38,307 bases of DNA from Candidatus Saccharimonadota bacterium (GCA_003133385.1 PKXF01000004.1:1-38307); one strand, 5' to 3'; positions 7,275 to 16,380 are shown, counted from the first letter of the stretch. Notes: generated from the sequence alone by a model not told the origin. Made by a program: numbers and translations.

Positions 7275-8471
7275 ATGAAAAAATTGAAGAAGTCGAAGTC
7301 GAAGGACAGGTCTAACTCCAGAGTAATAGGCTGGTTTGTAGTGTCTTTGCTGGCCCTTAGCGCCTTACTACTGTACCGCTTAGGCTCACTAACTCATGGG
7401 CTCAGCCAGCAAGAGATACAAACTTCAACCGCAGCCGTCGGCTGGCACGGCATATACCACTCACCACTTGATTTACCCCTAAAAGCCATCCGCAGCGTTG
7501 TATTTTACGTTTTCCCAAGCCACGGCCAAACCCTGACCCGTTTACCGAACGCCGCTATCGGCGCCTTGAGTATTATCAGCTTTAGCTGGCTGGCTTATCT
7601 GTGGCATGGCCGCCGGACGGCTATATTCGCATCGGTTCTATTTGCCAGCAGCGCCTGGGTACTTCATGTCAGCCGTTACGCCAGCTACGATGTCGTATAC
7701 CTCTGGGCAATGACGACGCTGCTGTTGACACATGCCTTACTACACCACTACAAAAAGCAAGCCTTTGTCTGGTATTTGACCCTGCTTCTATGGGGGCTGC
7801 TGCTTACCATACCCGGCATGATCTGGTTTTTACTGCCGAGCCTGTATCTGCAGCGTACACTCATCAAAAACAGCTTGCAGACTTTTGGCAGGTGGTGGCA
7901 ACGCATACTAGCCGTAATTATATTGCTGCTTTGGGTGCCGCTGCTGGGCGTTGACTTAAGCCGCAAGGGACAGCTACTGGCATGGCTAGGATTACCGAAT
8001 CACTTAGCAGGGCCGGCAACGCTTGTGAAACAGTTCGCAGGAGTATTCGTCCATCTTTTCATACGCGGTCCGCAGTACCCGACTTTGTGGCTGGGGCGCG
8101 AGCCGCTGCTTGACGCCTTTACGCTGGCCATGTGCGCCCTTGGTGTGTATTTCTACGGTAGCCGCTGGCGAACAGGCCGCAGCCGCTTACTAGTAAGAAC
8201 ATTCGTCATAGGTGTTATTCTTGTGGCTTTGCAAGGCCCAGTCAGCCTCAGTATATTGGTGCCGATAGTCTATGCCGTGGCAGTTATGGGCATTGCGTAT
8301 CTGATCCACGAATGGCTCCGGGTTTTTCCGTTGAACCCGCTGGCCCGCAGCTTAGGTATAGGTTTAGTGGCCATAGTCGTGTCAGTTAGTTGCATCTACA
8401 ATCTCCGCGCCTATTTTATAGCCTGGCCTCATAATACCGACACCCAGGCCACCTTTCGCTACCACCTGTGA
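7275..8471 (+). CDS. GT-C superfamily membrane glycosyltransferase-like protein (GT39-like)
   Basis: A 398-residue polytopic membrane protein with roughly ten hydrophobic segments. A basic N-terminus (KKLKKSKSKDR) precedes the first helix. The segment RLPNAAIGALSIISFSWLAY followed by LFASSAWVLHVSRYASYDV resembles the region after the acidic first loop in ArnT/PMT-type GT-C enzymes, which move sugars from polyprenyl-phosphate donors to lipid or protein on the outer face. The first outside loop has LSQQEIQTS, with Glu but without the usual Asp-Glu pair, so the catalytic residue is uncertain. It is shorter than typical GT39 (450-550) and its soluble C-terminal domain is missing. Its place between dnaB and ybaB looks unrelated to function. 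Confidence 0.65.
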   Translation: MKKLKKSKSKDRSNSRVIGWFVVSLLALSALLLYRLGSLTHGLSQQEIQTSTAAVGWHGIYHSPLDLPLKAIRSVVFYVFPSHGQTLTRLPNAAIGALSIISFSWLAYLWHGRRTAIFASVLFASSAWVLHVSRYASYDVVYLWAMTTLLLTHALLHHYKKQAFVWYLTLLLWGLLLTIPGMIWFLLPSLYLQRTLIKNSLQTFGRWWQRILAVIILLLWVPLLGVDLSRKGQLLAWLGLPNHLAGPATLVKQFAGVFVHLFIRGPQYPTLWLGREPLLDAFTLAMCALGVYFYGSRWRTGRSRLLVRTFVIGVILVALQGPVSLSILVPIVYAVAVMGIAYLIHEWLRVFPLNPLARSLGIGLVAIVVSVSCIYNLRAYFIAWPHNTDTQATFRYHL

Positions 8472-8505
8472 AGCTGTATACTAGTTAATATAAGAAGGAG
8501 AGTTT

Positions 8506-8799
8506 ATGAGCCGATTTGATCAAGCCAAGATGCTCTTAAAGGTGAAGAAAATCCAGGGTGAGCTTCAAAAAATGGTTATTACCATCGACAAGGGCGATGG
8601 AGCAGTCAGCGTTGAAATGAACGGTGAGCAGAAGCTGAAACGGGTACGCATTGATCCTAAGTATGTTGACCTAGATGATATTGGCCAGCTGGAACGCTGG
8701 ATCGAAGACGCCGTCAAGGATGCCATTGGTGAAAGCCAACGCGTCGCCGCCGAGAAAATGCAGCCTATGATGGGCGCGCTCGGTAACTTAGGACTATAA
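8506..8799 (+). CDS. ybaB: YbaB/EbfC family nucleoid-associated protein
   Basis: A 97-residue dimeric DNA-binding protein. The family shape is clear: an N-terminal helix (AKMLLKVKKIQGELQKM), the strand pair with VSVEMNGEQKLKRVRIDP, and a C-terminal helix carrying KDAIGESQRVAAEKM. TATACT at 8476-8481 and AAGGAGAG at 8492-8499 precede ATG. It stands directly upstream of recR, the ancient dnaX-ybaB-recR order, here interrupted by dnaB and a membrane gene. That order suggests a link to recombination repair. Confidence 0.93.
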   Translation: MSRFDQAKMLLKVKKIQGELQKMVITIDKGDGAVSVEMNGEQKLKRVRIDPKYVDLDDIGQLERWIEDAVKDAIGESQRVAAEKMQPMMGALGNLGL

Positions 8800-8821
8800 C
8801 AAGCGCCAGACCGCTAACTCT

Positions 8822-9427
8822 ATGCCAATTATTCCGCCCGCTCTGAGTGATTTAATAGACGCCTTCGGCCTTTTGCCGGGCGTTGGGCCGCGTACGGCCG
8901 AGCGCTACGCCTATTACATGCTCAAACACGACGGTGATACACCTGAAAAGCTGGCGTCAGCCTTGCAAAAGTTACATGCCGGAGTAGGGCAGTGCTCCAA
9001 AACGTTTGCCCTGGTGCCTGCCGGGCAGGACATATCCGATCTATACAGCGACCCTAGCCGTGATAAAACTATTGTGGCAGTCGTTGCCGAACCGTTTGAT
9101 GTCGTCGCCTTGGAGAAAACCGCCCAGTTTCACGGCACCTACCATGTGCTCGGCGGACTGGTATCGCCGATTGACGGCATCAGCCCTGACCAGCTGCACA
9201 TTGCTGAGCTTATTAAACGCATTGATAGCGACAAGGTCAAAGAAATTATCTTAGCTACCAATGCTTCGGTTGAGGGCGAATCAACCGCACTATATATACG
9301 CCAGGAACTTGGCGCGCGCAAAGTAAAAGTCAGCCGCTTGGCCCGGGGCCTGTCGGTGGGCGTGGACCTGGAATATGCCGACCAGCTGACGCTAGCCCGG
9401 GCCTTGGAAGGCCGAACCTACTTATGA
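8822..9427 (+). CDS. recR: Recombination mediator protein RecR, zinc finger degenerated
   Basis: RecR works with RecO/RecF to load RecA at gaps. The 201-residue protein has the N-terminal helix-hairpin-helix (LPGVGPRTAER, 18-28) and the Toprim domain with VVAEPFDVVALE, LGGLVSPIDGI and ATNASVEGEST. Between them the four-cysteine zinc finger has decayed: only Cys58 remains, and the positions of the other three cysteines appear as Thr61, Ser72 and Tyr75 in CSKTF and DISDLYSDPSRD. The length is normal, so the fold is probably kept without metal. ATG at 8822 lies 23 nt after ybaB; no Shine-Dalgarno is visible, suggesting coupling within the operon. Confidence 0.93.
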   Translation: MPIIPPALSDLIDAFGLLPGVGPRTAERYAYYMLKHDGDTPEKLASALQKLHAGVGQCSKTFALVPAGQDISDLYSDPSRDKTIVAVVAEPFDVVALEKTAQFHGTYHVLGGLVSPIDGISPDQLHIAELIKRIDSDKVKEIILATNASVEGESTALYIRQELGARKVKVSRLARGLSVGVDLEYADQLTLARALEGRTYL

Positions 9428-9472
9428 GAATGTCTCAATAAAAGTAAACCAACGCAGCAGCCCGTAATCAGT

Positions 9473-9478
9473 TATACT
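9473..9478 (+). promoter_or_regulatory. -10 element of the DHH gene
   Basis: TATACT ends 8 nt before the ATG at 9487; no Shine-Dalgarno. A leaderless transcript is predicted. Confidence 0.55.
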
Positions 9479-9486
9479 TAAACCAT

Positions 9487-10512
9487 ATGACCTACCCAGA
9501 AGCGACCAAGATTAAAGAGTTAGTCGACGCCGCAACTAAAATTATTATTATCCAAGCCGATAACCCAGACGCCGACAGCCTGGGCAGCGCCCTGGCATTA
9601 GAGCATATACTGGGCGACCTTGGCAAAGAACCGCTGCTTTACTCAGCCGTAGATATGCCAGGCTATTTGCGCTACATGAGCGGCTGGGACCGGGTAAGCA
9701 AAGATTTGCCGCCTAAGTTTGACCTGAGCATTATCGTTGACGCCTCGACTATGACGCTGCTGGAACGTATCAAGGATTCGGCCGAGGCCGGCTGGCTGGC
9801 TTCCAAACCATGCATAGTGCTTGATCATCATAAGGTCGTAGATAACCCCATAACCTTTGCCAGCCTAATTATTAACGATCCAAAAAGGGCTTCGGCCGGC
9901 GAGCTTATATATGTGCTGTCACAGGAATTAAACTGGCCGATGTCTAAGTCCGCCCAAGAATTTTTAATGAACTCTATACTTGGTGACACTCAAGGGCTCA
10001 GCAATGACCTGGCATCAGCTACAACATACCGGATTATGGCCGACATGGTTGAAGCCGGCGTTGACCGGCCGATGCTAGAAGAACTTAGGCGCAGCTACAG
10101 CAAAATGCCTCCGGAAATCTACAGTTATAAAGCAACGCTAATTCAGCGTACTGAATTTAGCAGCAATGGCGAGGTAGCCAGTGTTACGGTACCCCAAGCC
10201 GAGATAAAACGCTATAGCCCCCTCTACAACCCGGGCCCGCTTATTCAGGGCGATATGCTGCAAACCAGCAGCGTGAGAGTCGCTATTGTCTTCAAAAGCT
10301 ACGATGACGGCAAAATAACGGCTGCTATCCGCTGCAACTCTGGAGCCGGTATAGCTGCTGAGTTAGCCGGACACTTTGGCGGCGGGGGCCATCCCTACGC
10401 CGGCGGCTTTAAAGTCACTGACGGACGGGCCTTCAGCGAAGTAAAATCCGAGTGTCTGCAAAGGGCCGGAGAGCTTTTAAACCAAGTGGCGGTCGGATCA
10501 GACGAAAGATAA
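9487..10512 (+). CDS. DHH/DHHA1 family phosphoesterase (NrnA-like oligoribonuclease)
   Basis: A 341-residue manganese-dependent phosphoesterase of the NrnA type, which degrades 2-5 nt RNA fragments and may hydrolyse pAp or cyclic dinucleotides. The metal-binding motifs are in order: DNPDADSLGSA (25-35), the DASTM segment and LDHHKV (the DHH signature). The C-terminal DHHA1 domain ends with GGGGHPYAGGF, the substrate-binding glycine loop. The length suits the family. The next gene, cysS, starts 8 nt after the stop, so the two are probably co-transcribed. Confidence 0.9.
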   Translation: MTYPEATKIKELVDAATKIIIIQADNPDADSLGSALALEHILGDLGKEPLLYSAVDMPGYLRYMSGWDRVSKDLPPKFDLSIIVDASTMTLLERIKDSAEAGWLASKPCIVLDHHKVVDNPITFASLIINDPKRASAGELIYVLSQELNWPMSKSAQEFLMNSILGDTQGLSNDLASATTYRIMADMVEAGVDRPMLEELRRSYSKMPPEIYSYKATLIQRTEFSSNGEVASVTVPQAEIKRYSPLYNPGPLIQGDMLQTSSVRVAIVFKSYDDGKITAAIRCNSGAGIAAELAGHFGGGGHPYAGGFKVTDGRAFSEVKSECLQRAGELLNQVAVGSDER

Positions 10513-10520
10513 TTAATACT

Positions 10521-11927
10521 ATGCAGCTATATAACACCCTTACCAGACGCATCGACGAAATAGAGCCCTTGCAGCCGCCGAAAGTAACTGTCTATACCTG
10601 CGGGCCGACTGTCTACGATTACGCCCACATCGGGCACTGGTTTAACTATGTCAGGATGGACATGCTTATCCGCGCCCTCAAAGCCAGCGGCCTAACGCCA
10701 ATGTGGGTTATGAATATCACAGATGTCGGGCACTTGGTCAGTGACGCTGACGAGGGTGAGGATAAATTAGAAAAGGGCGCCCGGCGCGAAGGCAAAACAG
10801 CTTGGGAGATAGCCGAGTTTTACACCAAGGATTTCTTGGATGGCATGCAAGAATTAAACATGCTTCAGCCGACTCATATTGTTAAGGCGACTGACCATAT
10901 CACCGAACAGATCGATTTAATCAAACAACTGGAAGCCAAAGATTTTACCTACGTAATTGATGACGGTGTCTACTATGACACCTCGCATTTCCCGGGTTAT
11001 GCGGCTTTTGCGCGTCTGGACCTCGACGAACAGCAGGCCGGAGCCCGTGTTAACTTTAACCCCCAAAAACGCAATGCCTCAGATTTTGCCTTATGGAAAT
11101 TTTCGCCTGGCAGCGTCAAGCGTGACATGGAGTGGGATAGTCCCTGGGGCAAAGGCTTTCCTGGCTGGCACATTGAGTGTTCGGCCATGAGTATGCACTA
11201 CCTTGGTCCGACCTTGGATATACACACCGGCGGCATTGATCATATACCGACCCATCACACCAACGAAATTGCCCAAAGTGAGGCCGCTACCGGCAAACGT
11301 TTCGCCAACTACTGGCTGCACAGCAACCATGTCCTCATTGACGGCGAGAAGGTTTCTAAAAGCCAGAGTAACGGCATACGTCTGCAAGACATAATTGAGA
11401 AGGGGATTGCACCTCAGGCCGTGCGCTTGCACATCTTAGAATCACACTACCGCAACCAGTCTAAATTTACTTGGGAAAGTCTGCAGGCAGCCAGTAACCG
11501 CCTGCAGGATCTAAAGGCTATGGCCGCCTTACGTTGGCAGCCACTACCAACAGTCCAAGATGCAGCCACATTTTCCCTCGAAGACGTAGCGCTGGAAGTA
11601 ACGAAATTTTTAGTCCATGACATTGACACTCCGGGCGCGCTGGCATTCTTAAGCCAAGTGACTACCCAGATGCTGAGCGTCCTTATTGAGAATGACATGC
11701 TTGATCATTTTGAGACAATGCTGAGTAGCATTGACGAGCTGCTTGGGCTGCAACTGTTATCCGTAAAGGATATCAGTGGTGAGCAGAAGCAGCTCATAGC
11801 TGAGCGGCAAGCCGCACGAGACGCCCAGGACTGGGCAAAATCTGACGCTATCCGTGATCAGCTGGCCAGCCAAGGTGTCGGTCTTAGGGATACGCCCAGC
11901 GGCCCTATTTGGTTCCCGTTGACGTAA
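10521..11927 (+). CDS. cysS: Cysteinyl-tRNA synthetase
   Basis: CysRS charges tRNA-Cys with cysteine. The 468-residue class Ia enzyme has TCGPTVYDYAHIGH with the HIGH signature (36-39), the second signature as KVSKSQSN in place of KMSKS, and zinc ligands kept: Cys27, the Cys of WHIECSAMS, and the His and Glu of HHTNEIAQSE. The DALR and C-terminal anticodon domains follow, the latter holding QLIAERQAARDAQDWAKSDA. The start at 10521 is chosen over an in-frame upstream ATG at 10452 because homologues start shortly before the YTCGPTVY motif and the longer form would overlap the DHH gene by 61 nt. Its 3' end overlaps the convergent gene by 23 nt. The matching tRNA-Cys is at 18208-18282. Confidence 0.96.
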   Translation: MQLYNTLTRRIDEIEPLQPPKVTVYTCGPTVYDYAHIGHWFNYVRMDMLIRALKASGLTPMWVMNITDVGHLVSDADEGEDKLEKGARREGKTAWEIAEFYTKDFLDGMQELNMLQPTHIVKATDHITEQIDLIKQLEAKDFTYVIDDGVYYDTSHFPGYAAFARLDLDEQQAGARVNFNPQKRNASDFALWKFSPGSVKRDMEWDSPWGKGFPGWHIECSAMSMHYLGPTLDIHTGGIDHIPTHHTNEIAQSEAATGKRFANYWLHSNHVLIDGEKVSKSQSNGIRLQDIIEKGIAPQAVRLHILESHYRNQSKFTWESLQAASNRLQDLKAMAALRWQPLPTVQDAATFSLEDVALEVTKFLVHDIDTPGALAFLSQVTTQMLSVLIENDMLDHFETMLSSIDELLGLQLLSVKDISGEQKQLIAERQAARDAQDWAKSDAIRDQLASQGVGLRDTPSGPIWFPLT

Positions 11928-13026
11928 CCCGTGCAAACTCGGGGTCATTAATGATCTTGTGGCTTCTTAAGTATTCTAGTAAGGCGATGCGTAGACAGCC
12001 GGCCACCGGAATAGCGACCAGGCCTCCGAAAATTCCTCCGAAGCTGACACCGACTATAACCGACATAAAGACCAGCAGCGGTGACATATTCGTCGAATTG
12101 GCCTGGATCTTGGGTTGAATGAGATAGGTTTCAATCTGCTGGTACAGAATATAGTAGATCAAAATAATAGCCGCTGAGGACGTGGAGTGGAACAGCGCTA
12201 CAAGCGTGACAAGCACCGCTCCTATCGTATGGCCGAATAAAGGGATGAGGCCGCAGACGAAGATCACCACCAGCAAGGCGGCAGGATAGCCAATGTGTAG
12301 CAGTAAAACGGCAGGTATGATCAGTACCGACGCCAGGGCCGCCAAGGTAACCTGGCCGTTAACATAGCCTTTGACCACCTGGTACATTTCACCCGTTAAA
12401 CGGTCAACGACTTTATGATGCCTGTCGGGTATAATCTCGCGCATGAACCCCATCCAGCGGGGACCCTCGACTAACATCATAAAGGTCAGCACTAATATCG
12501 TCAGCAGAGAAAAAATACTGCTGCCGACATGCTCAACCGATAGTAAGGCTGTGCCGCCGGAATTCTTCAACCGGTCTGCTAACTGCGTAGAAAGCGTGCC
12601 GACTTCTTTTTGCAAGTGATATTTCCGGATAATCTTACCGACTGGACTGTTTTGATCACGAAAATCCCGTACAAGATGCGGGGCAGCGTTAATAAGGTTG
12701 TCCGTCTGGCGCACCAAAGGCGGAACAACGCTGGCAATAAACAGGCCTAGTAGAACAATGACGACCAAGAAAGACAAGGTGGTGGCCAGCGCCCGGCTGC
12801 CACGGCGTTTACCGGGTATACGTTTGCTCAGCCAGTAGACCGGCGCATTTAGGGCTAACGTTAAGAAAAAAGCGCTGAAAATAAGCAATAAGGCGTGCTC
12901 GGCCTTTCGTACAAACAGCAGCAACAACGCCAGTCCGACGCTCAAAATGGCGATTCGCACGAAAGTTCCATTAGAGACTGTTACCGCGAGCTCAGGCTTA
13001 TCGTCAGATTGGCGGACTCTAAACAT
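11905..13026 (-). CDS. AI-2E family transporter (PF01594-type permease)
   Basis: A 373-residue membrane protein. After a short cytosolic head come two pairs of hydrophobic helices (about 25-55 and 75-105), an extracytosolic amphipathic middle part (PPLVRQTDNLINAAPHLVRD), and the conserved second half with GYVNGQVTLAALASVLII, FVCGLIPLFGHTIGAVLVTL and the C-terminal PVAGCLRIALLEYL. The family exports diverse small molecules and in some cases ions; the name comes from TqsA and does not prove autoinducer export. GATACT (minus, 13034-13039) ends 7 nt before the ATG, inside the stop region of the upstream glycosyltransferase gene, so the gene may be read both from its own leaderless start and from the envelope cluster. 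Confidence 0.88.
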   Translation of the reverse strand: MFRVRQSDDKPELAVTVSNGTFVRIAILSVGLALLLLFVRKAEHALLLIFSAFFLTLALNAPVYWLSKRIPGKRRGSRALATTLSFLVVIVLLGLFIASVVPPLVRQTDNLINAAPHLVRDFRDQNSPVGKIIRKYHLQKEVGTLSTQLADRLKNSGGTALLSVEHVGSSIFSLLTILVLTFMMLVEGPRWMGFMREIIPDRHHKVVDRLTGEMYQVVKGYVNGQVTLAALASVLIIPAVLLLHIGYPAALLVVIFVCGLIPLFGHTIGAVLVTLVALFHSTSSAAIILIYYILYQQIETYLIQPKIQANSTNMSPLLVFMSVIVGVSFGGIFGGLVAIPVAGCLRIALLEYLRSHKIINDPEFARVTSTGTK

Positions 13027-13033
13027 AGCTCTT

Positions 13034-13039
13034 AGTATC
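13034..13039 (-). promoter_or_regulatory. -10 element of the AI-2E-type gene
   Basis: GATACT on the minus strand, 7 nt before ATG at 13026, no Shine-Dalgarno. It overlaps the end of the preceding coding region. Confidence 0.4.
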
Positions 13040-14190
13040 TACTGCCCTGACCGTTTTCGCAATGCCTTATTGTAGACATCGACTAGCTTTGGGCCAACAA
13101 CGTTTATGTCAAACTGCCGGGCATAGCCCTTACCCCAAGCCGCCATTTGCTCTCGTTGCTTAGAATTAAGCAGATATTGGGCTAGGCGGTCTGCCAAAAC
13201 CACGGCATCACGTGGGTCAAATAACAGATCCGGCTGCGGTGCCATAACCGAAGCATAGCCAGGGTTATTGCCGGCCAGTACCGCAGCGTGCCCGCCGGCC
13301 ATTGCCTCAATCAGTACGATACCGAAGCTCTCACCGCCGCTGCTGGGGAAAACTGCTATATCGGCCGACGCATAGTAACGGGTTTTGGCTTCTTCGCCTA
13401 CGAAGCCGGCAAACTCCACCATATCGTTAAGCCCGTGCTTTTGGACGATACGCCGCAGCTGGTTCTCCAGCGGTCCGTGGCCGCAAATAACCAGACGGAA
13501 TTTCGGCAAATCAGTTCTACCTTTTAATATTGCCAAGGCCTCCAGCAGCACCTGGCAGCCTTTACGCGGTACGAGCCTCCCTAAAAATAAAATAGTCAGC
13601 CTATCGTCGTCATATTGGGGAAGCGGTTGCGCCTCCTTAAAACGGTCATAGTCTATAACGTTTGGAGAGATCTCGCTACGAACGCGAAATGTTTTTAGGG
13701 CAAACTGGGCGGCCGCCGATGAGACGCTCAGCATGGCGTCAAACCGTTTCAGCGTACGGCGGCACCATAACCCCAGCAGCCAGTTACCCAAACTATACAG
13801 GGGAGAATTTGGCAGTATGTGAAAGGTGCCGACAACGGCCGTACGAGGGCCGGCCAGAGCAACCAGACGGCCGCCCATGAAGGGGCTATAGGGAGTTTGG
13901 ACATGAAGCACGTCGAATTGTTGTGACCGCAATATTTGTCGCAATTTCCGGCGGCTGGTCGGCAAGGGTATGGTCAGACGGTTACCATTAGAACTCACCC
14001 GGACGTTCCGGCTTAAGCTATGAACGTTAGCAATGTCAGTGCGCGAAGTCTGCCCGACCAAATAGTGAACCTCGTGGCCACGGCTAGTAAGCCAGCTGCC
14101 GACCGACAATATATACTGCTGTACGCCGTCTGGTTTGTCGAGTCCATCGTCAAGCACCAGCGCGACTTTCAGCTTTGACGCCTTAGCCAT
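13039..14190 (-). CDS. GT4 family glycosyltransferase, PimA-like
   Basis: A 383-residue GT-B enzyme that transfers a sugar from a nucleotide donor with retention. The N-terminal domain opens KVALVLDDGLDKPDGVQQYI, as in phosphatidylinositol mannosyltransferases; the donor domain has ILFLGRLVPRKGCQVLLEAL and the EX7E motif in ESFGIVLIEAMAGG. No membrane segment is present, so it acts at the inner face. The ATG at 14190 is preferred to one at 14211, since it begins at the conserved core and overlaps the previous gene by only 8 nt. It follows a related GT4 gene, giving a tandem pair of likely successive sugar additions to one lipid. Sugar and acceptor are not readable. Confidence 0.88.
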   Translation of the reverse strand: MAKASKLKVALVLDDGLDKPDGVQQYILSVGSWLTSRGHEVHYLVGQTSRTDIANVHSLSRNVRVSSNGNRLTIPLPTSRRKLRQILRSQQFDVLHVQTPYSPFMGGRLVALAGPRTAVVGTFHILPNSPLYSLGNWLLGLWCRRTLKRFDAMLSVSSAAAQFALKTFRVRSEISPNVIDYDRFKEAQPLPQYDDDRLTILFLGRLVPRKGCQVLLEALAILKGRTDLPKFRLVICGHGPLENQLRRIVQKHGLNDMVEFAGFVGEEAKTRYYASADIAVFPSSGGESFGIVLIEAMAGGHAAVLAGNNPGYASVMAPQPDLLFDPRDAVVLADRLAQYLLNSKQREQMAAWGKGYARQFDINVVGPKLVDVYNKALRKRSGQ

Positions 14191-15310
14191 ACTGCTTGAG
14201 TGAGTCTTCATACAAAGCTTCGTATTGGTCGACTATAATCGGGTAGCTGAATTGCTTCACGTATTTCTTGGCCCAGGCCTGCCAGATTTTTCGCATCTGC
14301 TCATCATGCAATAGAAGCTCCATGCGCCTGGCAAACTCCGTAGTATCTTCAGGGTTAACAATCGAAATGGCTCCGGTTCCTTGCATAAGATCAGCGTAGC
14401 CGGAGTTGTTACCGGCTATGATAACCGTACCGGTAGCCATAGCTTCCAGCAAAACTATACCGAAACTTTCGCCGAAGAGAGCCGGCGAGCAAAACAGGTC
14501 GGCCTCAGCCAGTAGCTTAAGTTTCAATTTCTCGCTGATATAACCTAAGAAACTGATATTTTTTATTTTGAGGTCTTCGGCCAGTAGCTCTAGTTTTTGC
14601 CGGTCAGGTCCGTCGCCGGCAATAAGTAACTTCACGCCCGGATTATCTTGGGCAAGCACCTGAAAAGCCTGAAGCAGGTATTTAGCGCCCTTACGTCGTT
14701 CTAGGCGGCCAATGTAAAGAATGGTTTTAGTTTTGCCGCCGGACTTCTTCTTCACGGCTTTGTTACTGTATTTAACGAGATCAATGCCATTGGGAATAAT
14801 AGTGATTGGCAGATCGGTCAGAGTGGCGGCGTACTGAGCGCCGGAATCCGACACGGCCGTCAAGACATTCAAATATTTCATGACGGATTTTAGGTAGGGT
14901 GTTACCACCTTAATATATGTACGACTCATAAATGTTTCAGGTATCTTGGAATGGAACGTTCCAATGTTAATGGCTTTGGAGCGCTGTAACAATTGACGGC
15001 TTAGCAGAGGCACCCACGGTTCATGAAAGTGAAGGATATCGAAATGCTCTGACGCTAATATGGCATCGACGCTTTCGTTATCGGTAATACTGGAGACCTG
15101 GCCGGTAGTGTGTGATGGTGTACGAAAGTCGGTTGAGCTGCCAATGAAGATGGCCTCGGGGTGATCTGACTCCTCAGTACCGCGGGGCATCGGGGTAATT
15201 ACCTTGACTTCGTGGCCCCGCTCCACAAGCCCGGCTTGTAAAGCCAGTATAACCTCTAAAACACCGCCGTGTTTATTAATGCTATACGGGCAAACTAGAC
15301 CTATTTTCAT
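14183..15310 (-). CDS. GT4 family glycosyltransferase, PimA-like
   Basis: A 375-residue GT-B glycosyltransferase. MKIGLVCPYSINKHGGVLEV is the GT4 opening with its glycine loop; the donor-binding domain has ILYIGRLERRKGAKYLLQAF and ESFGIVLLEAMATG. It closely parallels the downstream GT4 (13039-14190). The ATG at 15310 is chosen because the family start motif follows at once and TATACT on the minus strand (15318-15323) ends 7 nt upstream, so the mRNA is probably leaderless; an in-frame start at 15427 would add a non-conserved 39-residue head overlapping the previous gene. An acceptor such as an inositol lipid is plausible, given the synthase at 36031, but unproven. Confidence 0.88.
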   Translation of the reverse strand: MKIGLVCPYSINKHGGVLEVILALQAGLVERGHEVKVITPMPRGTEESDHPEAIFIGSSTDFRTPSHTTGQVSSITDNESVDAILASEHFDILHFHEPWVPLLSRQLLQRSKAINIGTFHSKIPETFMSRTYIKVVTPYLKSVMKYLNVLTAVSDSGAQYAATLTDLPITIIPNGIDLVKYSNKAVKKKSGGKTKTILYIGRLERRKGAKYLLQAFQVLAQDNPGVKLLIAGDGPDRQKLELLAEDLKIKNISFLGYISEKLKLKLLAEADLFCSPALFGESFGIVLLEAMATGTVIIAGNNSGYADLMQGTGAISIVNPEDTTEFARRMELLLHDEQMRKIWQAWAKKYVKQFSYPIIVDQYEALYEDSLKQYG

Positions 15311-15317
15311 CTTATTA

Positions 15318-15323
15318 AGTATA
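15318..15323 (-). promoter_or_regulatory. -10 element of the GT4 gene
   Basis: TATACT on the minus strand, 7 nt before ATG at 15310. No Shine-Dalgarno and no clear -35. Confidence 0.55.
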
Positions 15324-15326
15324 CCA

Positions 15327-16262
15327 TTACTGTAGTTTATGCAGCGCCCGGCGTAATTTCGGCGGCAGCAGGATTGATGCCGCTTTGGGATCGGCAATGA
15401 CACTCGGCGCGTGACTTTTAACGTCAATAGGCACTCCGTGAAAGCTCGAAAAGATAATACGCATATGCTGTTCGATTAGATGGTTGTCAAAATAATTGTC
15501 AGCTTCAACCGAAACGTGCCACACGGGCAAATCGACCTGCACCTGACAGTTGTCAAAGGTTAAAAACTGTGTCGATGTATACGCCCAGGTACGGACGTCA
15601 TTATCGTGCCATAAGCTTACTTCCATATTCATGAGGCGCTGGTAGTCTTCCTTGGATTTTGCCTCAGCGAATTTGTGCTTGGCATTGTGCGTCCTTCCAT
15701 AAAAAGCCCTAAGCGCCAACGTATTTACGGCTGTGTAACGAAATATGGTTGATGACAGACGGTAGGATATAGAGCGTGCGCCGTACAAATAAGAATAGTA
15801 GCGCGGCTTACTAAACGTAAAGTCGTCTTTGTGGGCAAAACCAACAATACTTACCAGCAGTGTAACTTTCTTCACCAACTCCGGATAACGTTGCAGCATA
15901 CGGGTTACGATCGTAAACCCAAAACTCATTCCGGCAATAGCGACTTTTTTACGGCGGTAGCGGAGTTTTATGAAGGCAGCGAGATAATCAGCTAGGTTAT
16001 CAATAGTCGGCTTCTTGCCAATTTTGTAAAAACTATCCATACCCCCGAAGCCAGGCAGATCCGGCATAGTGACCGCGCCGTAACGATTCATAGCTTGCGC
16101 CAGACCCCACCAACGCTCAAGGCTGGAATGATGCCCATATACGAATAGCAGCTCGGCAGATTTGCCTTTGGGCGCAGGTAGTCGGAGCATGCGCCCATCC
16201 ATCCCGTTGATATTTAAGGGCGCAATATAGTCGGCTATGTCTTTGGGTGCATTGTGAGGCAT
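15327..16262 (-). CDS. Alpha/beta hydrolase
   Basis: A 311-residue alpha/beta-fold hydrolase. The oxyanion loop is VYGHHSSLERWW (41-52), the nucleophile elbow is AGMSFG with Ser113, and candidates for the acid and base are the Asp of VEADNYFD and the His of VKSHAPSV near the C-terminus. PDLPGFGGMD is typical of the MhpC/lipase branch. An inserted cap of about 90 residues lies between residues 140 and 230 and is rich in Tyr and Arg. No signal peptide. It heads the minus-strand glycosyltransferase cluster, so action on a glycolipid or its precursor is possible. A TG-extended -10 (TGCTAAAAT, minus, 16289-16297) lies 26 nt upstream. Confidence 0.8.
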   Translation of the reverse strand: MPHNAPKDIADYIAPLNINGMDGRMLRLPAPKGKSAELLFVYGHHSSLERWWGLAQAMNRYGAVTMPDLPGFGGMDSFYKIGKKPTIDNLADYLAAFIKLRYRRKKVAIAGMSFGFTIVTRMLQRYPELVKKVTLLVSIVGFAHKDDFTFSKPRYYSYLYGARSISYRLSSTIFRYTAVNTLALRAFYGRTHNAKHKFAEAKSKEDYQRLMNMEVSLWHDNDVRTWAYTSTQFLTFDNCQVQVDLPVWHVSVEADNYFDNHLIEQHMRIIFSSFHGVPIDVKSHAPSVIADPKAASILLPPKLRRALHKLQ

Positions 16263-16338
16263 TGATTTAGACTTACTAATTGTTGCTCATTTTAGCAAAA
16301 TATTGTCAACCTGTCGAATATAAGATGACTGCTATGAT

Positions 16339-16367
16339 TTGTACATAACCAATAACTAAGTTAAAAT
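16339..16367 (+). promoter_or_regulatory. Promoter of tRNA-Gln
   Basis: TTGTAC (16339-16344), a 17-nt spacer and TAAAAT (16362-16367). The predicted start near 16374 is 7 nt before the tRNA, so only a very short 5' leader is removed by RNase P. Confidence 0.65.
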
Positions 16368-16380
16368 CAATCTGTTGCAT

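Noticed and set aside
10452-10520. Longer N-terminus for CysS
   Set aside because: It would overlap the DHH gene and add residues that CysRS proteins do not have before the YTCGPT motif.
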